Assembly (NCBI GenBank): GCA_016935315.1
Contig: JAFGRD010000100.1
Coordinates: 1-64,000 of the forward strand
Source: Pirellulales bacterium
GTDB taxonomy: Bacteria; Planctomycetota; Planctomycetia; Pirellulales; Thermoguttaceae
Direction of reading: 5' to 3'
Length of the DNA: 64,000 nucleotides
A program made the position numbers and the translations under genes. The notes under the pieces were generated by a model, which ran no database searches, had not been told where the DNA came from, and saw nothing but the letters and a program-made list of their open reading frames with translations. Below are positions 1 to 8,030 of the stretch, piece by piece. Each line of letters begins with the position of its first letter. Positions within the stretch are counted from its first letter, which is position 1.

Positions 1-1
1 A

Positions 2-640
2 CAGTTGGCCTCGGTGGCCGCCGAGCTGGCCGAAGCCCAAGGCAAACTGGCGGAAGGTGGCACGGCGGATCCCGAGGCAGGCAGCCAAATCGAGGAGATT
101 CTGGAAGAGATTCGGCGGGATCGCGACGAGCTGCGCCAAGCCCAGGAAGCAGCTCGCGGCCAGGCCGAACAGTTGGCCTCGGTGGCCGCCGAACTGGCCG
201 AAGCCCGCACAAGGTTGGACGAAAACGGTGTCGCGTCGGTCGAAGGCGACGCACAGCTCCAGCAAGAGCTTCGTAATCTGGAACGGCAACACGCGATGTG
301 GGACCAGGAGCGGACCGTTCTGGAGTCGGAATTGGAGGCGGTTCGCAGCCGGGCGGCGGAGATGTCCGACGCCTTGGCCGATCAGAAGCGCGTCGCGGCG
401 CAACAGCAGGCCCAATGGGCCGAAGAACTCAAGCAGATGCGGCATCTCTTGGAGACCCTGTCGCGCTGCCTGTCCCAAGGAGGGCCGGCGGCGGTGGCCC
501 AGCCCCAGTCGAGCCCGCCTCCGTCGGCGTCCACCGCCCCGCAGCCGGGGACGAACGGCGATCCGGTGCTCGACTCGGTGATGGCCCAGTTCGAGATGCT
601 GCAGAAAGACCTTGCCAAACGACGGGGAACGAAATCCTAG
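2..640 (+). CDS. Coiled-coil protein, C-terminal part (5' end outside window)
   Basis: This open frame runs in from the left edge, so only the last ~212 residues are seen. The visible part is almost entirely Glu/Ala/Leu/Gln/Arg-rich heptads typical of a long coiled coil. It is followed near residue 155 by a Pro/Ala/Ser-rich linker and a short charged tail. A unit beginning QLASVAAELAEA occurs at bases 2-42 and again 168 bp (56 residues) later, so the protein contains internal coiled-coil repeats. No enzymatic motif is visible. It lies 67 bp upstream of the FGS-like gene on the same strand and may belong to the same unit. Its role is unknown; a scaffold is a guess from shape alone. Confidence 0.7.
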   Translation, partial: QLASVAAELAEAQGKLAEGGTADPEAGSQIEEILEEIRRDRDELRQAQEAARGQAEQLASVAAELAEARTRLDENGVASVEGDAQLQQELRNLERQHAMWDQERTVLESELEAVRSRAAEMSDALADQKRVAAQQQAQWAEELKQMRHLLETLSRCLSQGGPAAVAQPQSSPPPSASTAPQPGTNGDPVLDSVMAQFEMLQKDLAKRRGTKS

Positions 641-707
641 GATTCACGGAAAAGGCGTCGGCACCGGCGAAAGACGGTACCTTTTCGTTGCACTATTGGA
701 GACCACC

Positions 708-1967
708 GTGCTACTACTCAACCACTGCGTGATCCTCGCCACGACGATGCTGCTGAGTCTGACCAATCTGGGTCTTGGCTGGTGGACATACAACACGTTC
801 CTGGCCTCCGGCGGGGCCATCGGACTGTGCTACGTTTTGGCGCGCGTGGTCCGCCGTCGTCGTGGAGCGCGGCGGCAAGCCACCGGAATCCAGGTCCCCG
901 CGGCACCGCGCCCGCGGCTGAAGTCCGCCGCCGGGCCGGTCGATCCGAGCGACACGGCCGGGCTGGTGGAGCAGATGTTGGCCCAGGGACGTTTTGCGCT
1001 GCTGCTGCGCCCCCAAATCGCCGACAACCTAAGCGATGTCCACTACCGCCACACGTTGGAGACACTCCAGGAGGCGATGGCTCTGGTCCCCGACGGCGAG
1101 GTCGTTGTGGGCCGGATCGACCAGGCGCTGGACGACGGCAAGCTGAATGACGATGAGATCAACTCGGCTCAAGGCCGGGTCGTCCGCGTGCAACGCTTCT
1201 TTCTGGACCGCTACCCGGTGACCAACCGGCAATTCTACGAATTCGTTGCTGCGGGAGGCTATCAACAGGTGTCCTTGTGGGATCGCTCGATTTGGCCGGC
1301 CGTGCTGGACATGGTCGATCGCACCGGCTTGCCGGGGCCGCGTTTCTGGCAAGACGGCTGCTTTCTGTCCGGCGAGGACGATCACCCGGTGGTGGGCGTT
1401 AGCTGGTACGAGGCGAGTGCCTATGCCCGCTGGATCGGAACGCGGCTGCCCAGCGACGCGGAGTGGGCCAAGGCAGGCAGTTGGCCCGTGCCCTTGTCGG
1501 CCACGTCGCGGATTCAACGCAAGTACCCTTGGGGCGAGAACATGGATCGCACCCGGTGCAATCTATGGGGCTCGGGGCCGAATCGGGTCGTGTCGGTCCA
1601 CGAGTTCGCCGAAGGCGTGAGCGTCGGGGGCGTGTACCAGTTGACCGGAAACGTCTGGGAGTGGACCAGTGCCAACTTCCGCGCTGGCGATCATCCCTCG
1701 GGCGATCTGGTGCTGCCAACGCCGATGAAGAGCATTCGCGGCGGTGCGTTCGACACGTACTTTGACAACCAGGCTACCTGCCAGTTCCAGAGCGGTGAGA
1801 GCCCGCTAGGGCGAAGACACAATATCGGATTCCGCTGTGCGGTCGGAGTGGGCGACCTCGCCCTGGCGCGTTCGGCAGCGGCTGGCGTGGGACCTGAGGC
1901 CGGCGCGCCGCCGGCGCCGCAGGCCGACGAGACAGAAGCTCCCCTTGCCGAGGAGGTGCACGCATGA
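708..1967 (+). CDS. Membrane-anchored FGS/SUMF1-like protein, probably non-catalytic
   Basis: A 419-residue protein. The GTG start at 708 was chosen because GGAG lies just upstream at 698-701; the frame is open further 5'. One or two membrane helices occupy about residues 5-45, followed by a basic cluster (RRRRG). A formylglycine-generating-enzyme-like fold follows at about residues 150-380, with YPVTNRQFYEF, GVSWYEASAYARW, RLPSDAEWAKA, YPWGE, LTGNVWEWT, RGGAF and GFRCA. In the catalytic loop after RGGAF the redox cysteine pair of true enzymes is absent and only one nearby Cys remains, so sulfatase activation is unlikely. Its stop overlaps the ATG of the GTPase gene (ATGA), implying translational coupling. 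FGS domains without catalytic residues occur in predicted NTPase conflict systems. Confidence 0.8.
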   Translation: MLLLNHCVILATTMLLSLTNLGLGWWTYNTFLASGGAIGLCYVLARVVRRRRGARRQATGIQVPAAPRPRLKSAAGPVDPSDTAGLVEQMLAQGRFALLLRPQIADNLSDVHYRHTLETLQEAMALVPDGEVVVGRIDQALDDGKLNDDEINSAQGRVVRVQRFFLDRYPVTNRQFYEFVAAGGYQQVSLWDRSIWPAVLDMVDRTGLPGPRFWQDGCFLSGEDDHPVVGVSWYEASAYARWIGTRLPSDAEWAKAGSWPVPLSATSRIQRKYPWGENMDRTRCNLWGSGPNRVVSVHEFAEGVSVGGVYQLTGNVWEWTSANFRAGDHPSGDLVLPTPMKSIRGGAFDTYFDNQATCQFQSGESPLGRRHNIGFRCAVGVGDLALARSAAAGVGPEAGAPPAPQADETEAPLAEEVHA

Positions 1968-2884
1968 CCAAGGCCGCCATTCAGCCGCTGGAATCCTACC
2001 GGTTGGCCAAGTACGCGGTCCCGATCGCCTGCTACATTTGCGAGACGGACAATACGTTCGACTGCGAGTTCTGCAGCCATTGTGCGGCGCCCATGGCGTT
2101 GGCACATCAGACCAACGACCAGAAGGTTCAGCCGCAAATGGTCGGGGTCATCGGACCCAGCAGCGTCGGGAAGACGGTGTACCTGGGCATGTTGATGGAC
2201 ATGCTCTCGCGGCAGCCGGAACGGCTGCACCTGCTCGCCCGGGGCGCCTTCTCGATCACCCTGCAGCAGACCACGCTCTCCGCGCTGTCGCGGTGCGAGT
2301 TTCCCCACAAAACACCCAACGAGCCGGACCGCTGGAACTGGGTTCATTGCCAAATCCGGCGTCCGCGACAGCGGCGCCCCCTGGAACTGATCATGCCCGA
2401 CATGGCCGGCGAGGCCGTGATCGAGGAAATCGACCATCCTCACACCTTCCGCGTCGTGCGCTCGTTCCTGGAGAAGTGTACGGCCGCGATGATCCTCATC
2501 GACGCGATCCAGGTCAAGGAGGGAGGACGGGACCAGGACTTCTTCACGATGAAGCTGCTGAGCTACCTGAGCGAGCTGGACAACGATCCAAAGCAGGGGT
2601 GGGCCAAGCGGCCGGTGGCCCTGATCTTCAGCAAGGCCGATCAGTGCGAGCAGTGCATGGAAGACCCCGATGCCTACGCCAAGATGCACGCCGCCGGATT
2701 GTGGCAGTATTGCCGGGAACGATTCGTTTGCCACAAGTTCTTCGCCTCCGGGGTGGCCGGAGCCTGCGCCGCGCGCGAATCGCTGTTGGACGGGCACGTC
2801 GAGGTGCCGCTGCGGGTCGAGCCTCACGGCATCGTGGAGCCGTTTGAATGGCTGCTGCAGAATCTCCTCGCCAGGCAGGGATGA
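1964..2884 (+). CDS. Zinc-ribbon P-loop GTPase (double-GTPase / DO-GTPase-like)
   Basis: A 306-residue protein that starts on an ATG overlapping the previous stop. Residues ~23-42 hold two CxxC-type pairs (CYIC, CEFCSHC), a likely zinc ribbon. A Walker A motif GPSSVGKT lies at ~64-71. A Walker B-like PDMAG lies at ~145-149, and a G4-like SKAD at ~225. This order fits the TRAFAC-type GTPases named double-GTPase in predicted bacterial conflict systems; the exact subfamily is inferred. The next gene resembles GTPase-associated protein 1, the usual partner of that group. No transmembrane segment is seen, so it is likely cytoplasmic and may be recruited to the FGS membrane protein. Confidence 0.75.
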   Translation: MTKAAIQPLESYRLAKYAVPIACYICETDNTFDCEFCSHCAAPMALAHQTNDQKVQPQMVGVIGPSSVGKTVYLGMLMDMLSRQPERLHLLARGAFSITLQQTTLSALSRCEFPHKTPNEPDRWNWVHCQIRRPRQRRPLELIMPDMAGEAVIEEIDHPHTFRVVRSFLEKCTAAMILIDAIQVKEGGRDQDFFTMKLLSYLSELDNDPKQGWAKRPVALIFSKADQCEQCMEDPDAYAKMHAAGLWQYCRERFVCHKFFASGVAGACAARESLLDGHVEVPLRVEPHGIVEPFEWLLQNLLARQG

Positions 2885-3042
2885 GCATTTCACCAGGAAC
2901 GTATTTCGAGCGTCAACACACGTTTCAAGCGGGCAGGCCGCCCAAGGCGGATCAGCCGAAACGAGAGTCGAACAAGGGGTGGAGCCGCGTTAGAGTTTCC
3001 GTTGTCGAACTTGTCCAAGAAGACTCGTAAGCACCTAAACGA

Positions 3043-4467
3043 ATGGCATACCTCGAACAAGCCGTCTTCACTTCGGCCGAGACCAGCCGGTCGGCCGGTT
3101 ATCAAGTGGTCGCCCGCAGTCCCGGAATCTGCGAAGCGGACGCCCGGGACCTGTCCATCTGGGGCCCGTCGCACGATTCGATGTTGGAGCTGGGCCCCGA
3201 TGCGGCCAGCATCAACTTCTTCCCGCTTTCCAGCGGCAGTTTCTGCGTTTCCCGAACGACGCCCGCGGGATGGGAATACAGCGGCCGCGGCGGCTATCGC
3301 ATCTACACCCACTGTCTGGTCGTGCCGCCGGAGGTTCTCGGCCGGTTTGCCAACAATCCCTTTGCCGTGGTCCGTGCGGCCCAGGCCAGCGGATGGCTCG
3401 AGGTCCCCGAGAGCATCCCTCATCGGCTCGAGCCGGTCCACATGGCGGGCGGGGCCGCCTCGGTCGACCAGACCTTGCTGGTCCGGCTGGCCGGCAACCC
3501 CGGCGCGTCCCAGGTCGCCGCGCTGGTGCAAGCGGCCCTCGATTCGCCCCGCGTGGCAGTGGCCGGCAAGCCGTCGGCCGGGGAACTGATCGCCGGCCTG
3601 TTCAGCTGTTTGCCGATCGAATGCCGTCGCGAGTTCTCTTTCTCGACCGGCTTGAAGTTCTCCTCCCGTCGGCCGTTTCGTATCATCTCGCTTTCCGGCG
3701 ACCGCACCGAACAGCGCTGGATTGCAAATCAGGACAACATTACGGTGCTGCACCTTGGCGACGGCCCGCCCGATGAAGCCCTGCCCAGAGACGGCTGGGG
3801 CCGTCTGATTGAACGGGTGCTGGCGTCGGGGCGGACGTCGTTCCTGGCCACCCAGTTGTCCAAACGGCGTTTTCACCTCTCGCTCGATGATCTGTCCGCG
3901 TTGGGACTGCAATTCCTTGAAGAATTGGACGCGTCGTCCTTGCGCAAGGACCACGCGCAGCAAGGCGACTCCGACGCCGCCCATGCCGTCGGATCGGGCG
4001 GCGACGACTCGTGCGAAGAGCAGGACGTCGAAGACTCGGGAGTTGCCGGTCCGGATTCCGCCGAATTGCCGGACGTTCAACACGCCCACGCGGCCCACCA
4101 TCGCTTCGAGTCGACCGGCGCAAACGCCTCCGTATCGAAGGTCAAGACGATCGGACCGGCCAGGACGCTTGACCCCAACTCGCCGAGCGTTCTGGAGAAA
4201 CTGGAACTGCTCGACGATCTGGTCTACGAGGCGGTCGGCGGACAGACGGCCGCTCTGGTGCAACTGAAGCAGTTGTGGCCGGAGGTTCTTGCCGAACTGG
4301 GAGAGCAGTTGGTGGCCGAGTCGCGCGAGCAGTACTTGCGCTACGCACTGCTGATCTGGGAGGAGAGCGTCGACCACGGCAGCATCCGCGACCCGGCCCG
4401 CGCCGTGCAGGCCCTCGACGTGCTCTGCGTGCTGTTCGACGAGCCCCAGGCAGTGTCGGACGACTGA
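3043..4467 (+). CDS. GTPase-associated protein 1 (GAP1)-like protein
   Basis: A 474-residue protein that follows the GTPase gene after 158 bp. The N-terminal ~280 residues have the look of the GAP1 N-terminal and middle regions, with YLEQAVFTSAETSR, GYQVVARSPG, LSIWGPSHD, GGYRIYTHCLVVPPE and FSFSTGLKFSSRRPFR. About residues 300-380 are acidic and low in complexity. The last ~90 residues form a compact helical tail. Genes of this family are known mainly as neighbours of double-GTPases, and they were proposed to regulate or couple to the GTPase. That matches the position here. Function in the cell is unproven, and the family call is from memory of its motifs. Confidence 0.7.
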   Translation: MAYLEQAVFTSAETSRSAGYQVVARSPGICEADARDLSIWGPSHDSMLELGPDAASINFFPLSSGSFCVSRTTPAGWEYSGRGGYRIYTHCLVVPPEVLGRFANNPFAVVRAAQASGWLEVPESIPHRLEPVHMAGGAASVDQTLLVRLAGNPGASQVAALVQAALDSPRVAVAGKPSAGELIAGLFSCLPIECRREFSFSTGLKFSSRRPFRIISLSGDRTEQRWIANQDNITVLHLGDGPPDEALPRDGWGRLIERVLASGRTSFLATQLSKRRFHLSLDDLSALGLQFLEELDASSLRKDHAQQGDSDAAHAVGSGGDDSCEEQDVEDSGVAGPDSAELPDVQHAHAAHHRFESTGANASVSKVKTIGPARTLDPNSPSVLEKLELLDDLVYEAVGGQTAALVQLKQLWPEVLAELGEQLVAESREQYLRYALLIWEESVDHGSIRDPARAVQALDVLCVLFDEPQAVSDD

Positions 4468-4633
4468 AAACCCCCCACGGCACACCACGTCCCGCCCACA
4501 ATCCGGAGGGCCTTGGCCTGTACCGGTTTGCAGGTTACCATAGAGTACCTGTGGGTGGTGCCGTCCCGATCCGCGTTGGGTCGCGGGGGCCGGCGACAGC
4601 GGGCCCTCGGGCATCAGTCCGGCACGGCTGAGC

Positions 4634-5260
4634 ATGGAAAGCAATCTCAAGACCAATCTCGCCAGGACCATTCTGGCGTTGCTCGCTCGGTTTCTCAGCG
4701 GGGCCAGTGTGCGCTGGATCGATTCCCAACCGGATACGTGCCAGAGGGTCTACTTCGCCAACCACACCAGCCATCTGGACGCGATTGTGATCTGGTCGGC
4801 CTTGCCGCAAGCCGTCCGACTGTTGGCCCGGCCGGTCGGCGCGAAGGACTATTGGAGCGCCGGGCGAATCCGCCGGTACATTGCCGACGAGCTGTTCAAT
4901 GCGATCCTGATCGACCGGACGGAGATCAAGGTCCACCAGAGCCCGGTCGACCTGATGATCCGCGAGATCGGCGACCGCCACTCGCTGATTGTGTTTCCCG
5001 AAGGCGGCCGGAGTTCCACGGGAGAAATGGGCGAATTCAAAAGCGGCCTCTACTACTTGTGCAAGAAGCGACCCGATTTGGAGATGATCCCCGTCCATAT
5101 CGACAACATGAACCGCATCCTGCCGCGTGGCGAGGTGTTGCCCGTGCCCCTGTTGACGTGTATCAGTTTCGGCCCGCCGATGTGGTTGGAGGCGGGCGAG
5201 CCGAAGATGGAATTCCTGCGACGGGCCCGCCAGGCCGTCCAACGACTCAAGGAAGTGTGA
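4634..5260 (+). CDS. plsC: 1-acyl-sn-glycerol-3-phosphate acyltransferase (PlsC family)
   Basis: A 208-residue membrane-associated acyltransferase that would convert lysophosphatidate to phosphatidate. The catalytic motif I is clear as NHTSHLD (NHx4D, ~residues 44-50), and the substrate-binding motif appears as FPEGGRSS (~120-127). The length is short but within the family range. The gene lies 61 bp upstream of a CDP-diglyceride synthase on the same strand, so two consecutive steps of phospholipid synthesis are encoded together. The ATG at 4634 has only a weak upstream purine stretch. Specificity among PlsC-like acyltransferases cannot be decided from sequence alone. Confidence 0.88.
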   Translation: MESNLKTNLARTILALLARFLSGASVRWIDSQPDTCQRVYFANHTSHLDAIVIWSALPQAVRLLARPVGAKDYWSAGRIRRYIADELFNAILIDRTEIKVHQSPVDLMIREIGDRHSLIVFPEGGRSSTGEMGEFKSGLYYLCKKRPDLEMIPVHIDNMNRILPRGEVLPVPLLTCISFGPPMWLEAGEPKMEFLRRARQAVQRLKEV

Positions 5261-5321
5261 CGACGATCCCCGCGTTCCCCGCTGGAATCGTCGCCCGCAA
5301 CGTGTAAAGGAATCGAAGCCG

Positions 5322-6311
5322 ATGGATCCGAAAACCCTGGGATTGGTCGGTGGGGTGTTGCTGCTGCTGGCCGGCGGCACGGCCGTGGTCCAAGTGTTGA
5401 GGGGCCGCGTCGACAGCGGGATCGATCCGGCCATCCTGGAGACCTTTCGGCTGCGGGTCCGTGCCTGGTGGGTGTTGTTCGCGGTCCTGGTGGCCGCATT
5501 GTTGCTGGGGCGGGCGGCCACCGTGGTCCTGTTTGGGCTGATCTCGTTCTGGGCGCTTCGCGAGTTCATCACGCTGACCCCCACGCGGCCCGGCGACCAT
5601 CGTACGCTCTTCTGGGTCTTTTTCCTCTGGACCCCCCTGCAGTTCGTGTTGGTGGGCATGGAGAATTGCTGGCTGTTCGACGAGAACCACTGGGCCTATG
5701 TGGGAATGCAAAGCTACGATCTGTACAGCATTCTGGTTCCCGTCTACGCGTTCTTGTTCATCCTGGCCCGCGTGGCCATGGCGGGCGACTACAAGCGGTT
5801 TCTGGAACGCACGGCCAAGATTCAGGCGGGGCTTCTGGTTTGCGTCTATTGCCTCAGCTATGCCCCGGCGCTGCTGACTCTCGAGTTGCCGGACGCCGGC
5901 TGGGCCCCCAAGGCCCTGCTGTTGTTCTTCTTCGTGCTGATCGTCCAACTCAGCGACGCCCTGCAATACGCCTGGGCCCAGATTCCCAGCAAGCACGTGA
6001 TCGTGCCGACGATCAACCCCAACAAGACCTGGGAAGGGCTGCTCGGCGGCACCGCCAGCGTGACGCTGCTCGGCGCCGCCCTGTGGTGGGCCACTCCCTT
6101 TTCCGTCCCGGTGGCCGCGTTGATGTCCTTGGTGATTGCGGTGATGGGCTTTGCCGGAGGACTGACCCTCTCGGCCATCAAGCGTGACCGCGGCGTGAAA
6201 GACTACGGCACGCTGGTCGAAGGCCACGGCGGCGTGCTCGATCGCATCGACTCGATGTGCTTCGCCGCTCCCATCTTCTTCCACTTCACGCGGATGTGGC
6301 TCAATACGTGA
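5322..6311 (+). CDS. cdsA: Phosphatidate cytidylyltransferase (CDP-diglyceride synthase)
   Basis: A 329-residue polytopic membrane protein with about eight hydrophobic helices. Near the C-terminus (~residues 285-308) it carries the family signature as SAIKRDRGVKDYG, then HGGVLDRID. It makes CDP-diacylglycerol from phosphatidate and CTP, taking the product of the upstream PlsC. The ATG at 5322 follows a weak AAAGGA at 5308-5313. No gene follows on this strand before the tRNA, and no clear terminator hairpin with a T-run is visible in the 240 bp after the stop. Confidence 0.93.
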   Translation: MDPKTLGLVGGVLLLLAGGTAVVQVLRGRVDSGIDPAILETFRLRVRAWWVLFAVLVAALLLGRAATVVLFGLISFWALREFITLTPTRPGDHRTLFWVFFLWTPLQFVLVGMENCWLFDENHWAYVGMQSYDLYSILVPVYAFLFILARVAMAGDYKRFLERTAKIQAGLLVCVYCLSYAPALLTLELPDAGWAPKALLLFFFVLIVQLSDALQYAWAQIPSKHVIVPTINPNKTWEGLLGGTASVTLLGAALWWATPFSVPVAALMSLVIAVMGFAGGLTLSAIKRDRGVKDYGTLVEGHGGVLDRIDSMCFAAPIFFHFTRMWLNT

Positions 6312-6552
6312 CGCCGCCCGGCTCGTGCCCACAGGGCAGGACAGGACACAAGTCGTGCGCAGGCACGCCGCCCGATCCGCCGAGTGCCAGCCGAGAGTTT
6401 CGGAGAAGCGCGGGCGTATGCGGCCTCGGTGGACTTGGCAAACACGCCAAACGCGACTAGGATTGCCCTTGGGGACCCCGTTCAGGCGGCCTGCATGACG
6501 GGCGTCGGCCCGTCTGCCATTTGGGACACCGTGGCGTCTTGCGGGTCGTTTT

Positions 6553-6626
6553 GCCCCTGTAGCTCAATTGGATAGAGCATCGGCCTTCTAAGCCGAGGGT
6601 TGCAGGTTCGAGTCCTGCCGGGGGTA
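6553..6626 (+). tRNA. tRNA-Arg (anticodon UCU)
   Basis: A full cloverleaf can be drawn. The acceptor stem GCCCCTG pairs with CGGGGGT (with G-T pairs), and the D arm is GCTC/GAGC. The anticodon arm TCGGC/GCCGA encloses the loop CTTCTAA, and the T arm GCAGG/CCTGC encloses TTCGAGT. The discriminator base is A, and CCA is not encoded. The anticodon TCT reads AGA/AGG. The gene is followed at once by a region with IS debris and an AT-rich gene, and tRNA 3' ends are common integration targets. Confidence 0.93.
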
Positions 6627-7146
6627 CTTGTGTCGGCCCGTGCCCACTCGCGCCAAACCCTTCCAAATTAAAGACTTGCGCTGATTCCCCCGACACTTCC
6701 CAAAGACTGGCCGTTGTGTCAGCCTGCGCCCCAATTTGCCCACCTGGGCGCCGTTCTTGGCAAGCTGGTGGCAAGCTGGTGGCAAGGAACGGCCACCCGG
6801 CAACTGGCTTTTTCCTCTGGCGGGGGTTCGACGTGGGGGGCGTTTCCAGGGGGCAGTGCGTCATCGGTCCCCGTCGCCCGCAGCGCCGCAGAATCCCTCT
6901 CCGGCCGGTCGTCAGTGAAGCCGTTCTTCGCGTAGGCCGCTTCGATCTTGAATTCGCGGCTGAACACTCTCCGTTTCGACATCGCTCGTCCTCCTCAGGA
7001 AATCGTGGTATCGTACACCCCTTTCCGGGCGTCCACGATCCCTGGGGAAGGCCAAACCACTATCGCAGATGACGGTAGCTGGCCACAAGGGCAGTTGTAA
7101 CACGGCGGTTTGTTGACGCAGCGCTTTCGACAAGTTGGAGATTAAG
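6627..7146. other. Gene-poor stretch after tRNA-Arg with transposase debris
   Basis: About 520 bp with no intact gene. It contains a short tandem repeat (GGCAAGCTGGT twice plus a partial copy, about 6758-6785) and, on the - strand, the first residues of an IS3-type OrfA (annotated separately). No direct repeat of the tRNA 3' end was found within the next few kb by eye, so boundaries of an integrated element could not be drawn. Confidence 0.5.
6938..6982 (-). pseudogene. IS3-family transposase OrfA remnant (N-terminal 15 codons)
   Basis: The - strand reads MSKRRVFSREFKIEA from an ATG at 6982. It is preceded by a good GAGGAG Shine-Dalgarno at about 6989-6994. This matches the usual opening of IS3/IS911-type OrfA proteins. 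After residue 15 the frame continues into unrelated sequence without the expected helix-turn-helix, so the gene is broken. The sequence further upstream on this strand (to ~7020) may be the left end of the element, but no terminal repeat could be confirmed. Confidence 0.5.
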
Positions 7147-7572
7147 GTGATAAGACAATTCCATGACAATGATATGGAAGCTGTTCTGGAGATTTGGTTG
7201 GAAGCGTCCATCACATCGCACGATTTCGTCGAAGCAGAATTCTGGAAGTCCCAGGTAGAAAACATGCGTAACGTCTACATTCCGGCCTCAGAGGCATACG
7301 TCTATGAACACAACTCCGAAGTTGTCGGCTTCTATGCGCTAAACGGAAATAGTCTTGCTGCAATCTTCGTTTCTCCAGAGTGGCAAAGGCAAGGAATAGG
7401 TAGATCGTTACTCTCTCATGCAAAAGCTCAGAGAACTCAGCTAACGCTTTCAGTCTACAAACAAAATGAAGCAAGTTACCAGTTCTATTTATCTCAAGGT
7501 TTCACGGTAATAAGTGAACAGCCTGATGAGAATACGGGGCAACCGGAGTACACAATGAGTGCAGGCACATAA
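7147..7572 (+). CDS. GNAT-family N-acetyltransferase (YjaB-like)
   Basis: A 141-residue single-domain GNAT protein. The GTG at 7147 is preferred over the in-frame TTG at 7135 because TTGGAG sits 6 nt upstream. The acetyl-CoA loop is visible as the V-x-x-x-x-Q-R-Q-G-I-G motif (residues ~82-92), followed by LSVYKQNEASYQFYLSQGF. The end, DENTGQPEYTM, is typical of YjaB-like small-molecule or self-acetylating enzymes; the substrate is unknown. The gene is clearly richer in A+T than its surroundings and sits between IS debris and a tRNA, so it was probably acquired recently. Confidence 0.85.
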   Translation: MIRQFHDNDMEAVLEIWLEASITSHDFVEAEFWKSQVENMRNVYIPASEAYVYEHNSEVVGFYALNGNSLAAIFVSPEWQRQGIGRSLLSHAKAQRTQLTLSVYKQNEASYQFYLSQGFTVISEQPDENTGQPEYTMSAGT

Positions 7573-7817
7573 CGACCGCTTCAAGTACGTTTGCAGCGCA
7601 TGGCTCTTGGGGCTGCAAGATCCTGGTGGAACTTCCACGAAGTTCTTGCCGGTGCCGCATGGTGTCGGACCGCCTGTCGGCGAGTTGGCTGAACCGATGG
7701 ACTTCGAGCACGTGAAGACGGAAGTGCTGCTCGACACAATCGTACAGGATCATCCCGTACCACGTTTACAAGATGTTCGTTCTCTGCGAACTCATTGGGG
7801 GTGAGGCTGCGAGCAGC

Positions 7818-7877
7818 GAGGAAACTGAAGAAGTTCGTTGCCTCGTGAAAATGCTGCACTGTCTTCCGATGTGCCAT
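7818..7877 (-). pseudogene. Possible REP-associated tyrosine transposase fragment
   Basis: From an ATG at 7877 the - strand reads MAHRKTVQHFHEATNFFSFL. Planctomycete REP-associated (IS200-like) transposases often open with a similar RK..HFHE..... FS pattern. The remainder, including the HUH motif region, is not recognisable in any frame, so at best this is a decayed fragment. The similarity is short and could be chance. Confidence 0.25.
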
Positions 7878-7925
7878 GCTCTGCTTCTACCCACGTAAGC
7901 ACGGAACGTCAACCCACCCGCCGGG

Positions 7926-7942
7926 CACTGGCAGAGCCAGTG
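7926..7942. repeat. Perfect palindrome CACTGGC-AGA-GCCAGTG
   Basis: A 7-bp perfect inverted repeat with a 3-nt spacer. The half-site recurs imperfectly just downstream (CCAGTGCCACCCT at about 7969-7981, and CTGGCAGAG near 8017). It lies between the GNAT region and the Cys-rich gene and could be a transcription-termination hairpin for that - strand gene or part of a repeat family. Confidence 0.5.
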
Positions 7943-7976
7943 GCACCCTATCGGTCAGCCCTTCTCACCAGTGCCA

Positions 7977-8010
7977 CCCTGCCGCATTGAGTGTGTAAGG
8001 GTCAATAAGT
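7977..8010 (-). repeat. Half copy of the dispersed MITE-like element
   Basis: Read on the - strand, this stretch matches the left ~31 bp of the full elements at 26 of 31 positions by eye, including TATTGA at the end and ACACTCAATGCG inside. It then diverges into different sequence (GGTGGCACTGG...). It may be a truncated copy or a related subfamily. Confidence 0.5.
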
Positions 8011-8030
8011 CGCCAACTGGCAGAGTTGGG

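Larger units (their letters stand above)
7573..8030. other. Non-coding interval with repeat and transposase debris
   Basis: No convincing gene is seen here. Visible content includes a possible N-terminal fragment of a REP-associated transposase on the - strand (about 7820-7877), a perfect 7-bp palindrome at 7926-7942, and a half copy of the dispersed repeat at 7977-8010. The composition returns to GC-rich over this interval, in contrast to the GNAT gene. Confidence 0.45.

Noticed and set aside
708-1967. Calling the FGS-like protein a sulfatase-maturating enzyme
   Set aside because: The catalytic cysteine pair is missing and the genetic context is a GTPase unit, not sulfatases.
6588-6803. Short frame across the tRNA and downstream DNA ending in a PRQDSNLQPS-type peptide
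   Set aside because: This peptide is a known translation artefact of tRNA genes; there is no separate evidence for a protein.
7560-7650. Possible integron attC site after the GNAT gene (ACATAACGACC)
   Set aside because: No matching GTTRRRY end with complementary arms is found within a suitable distance, and no integrase is present.
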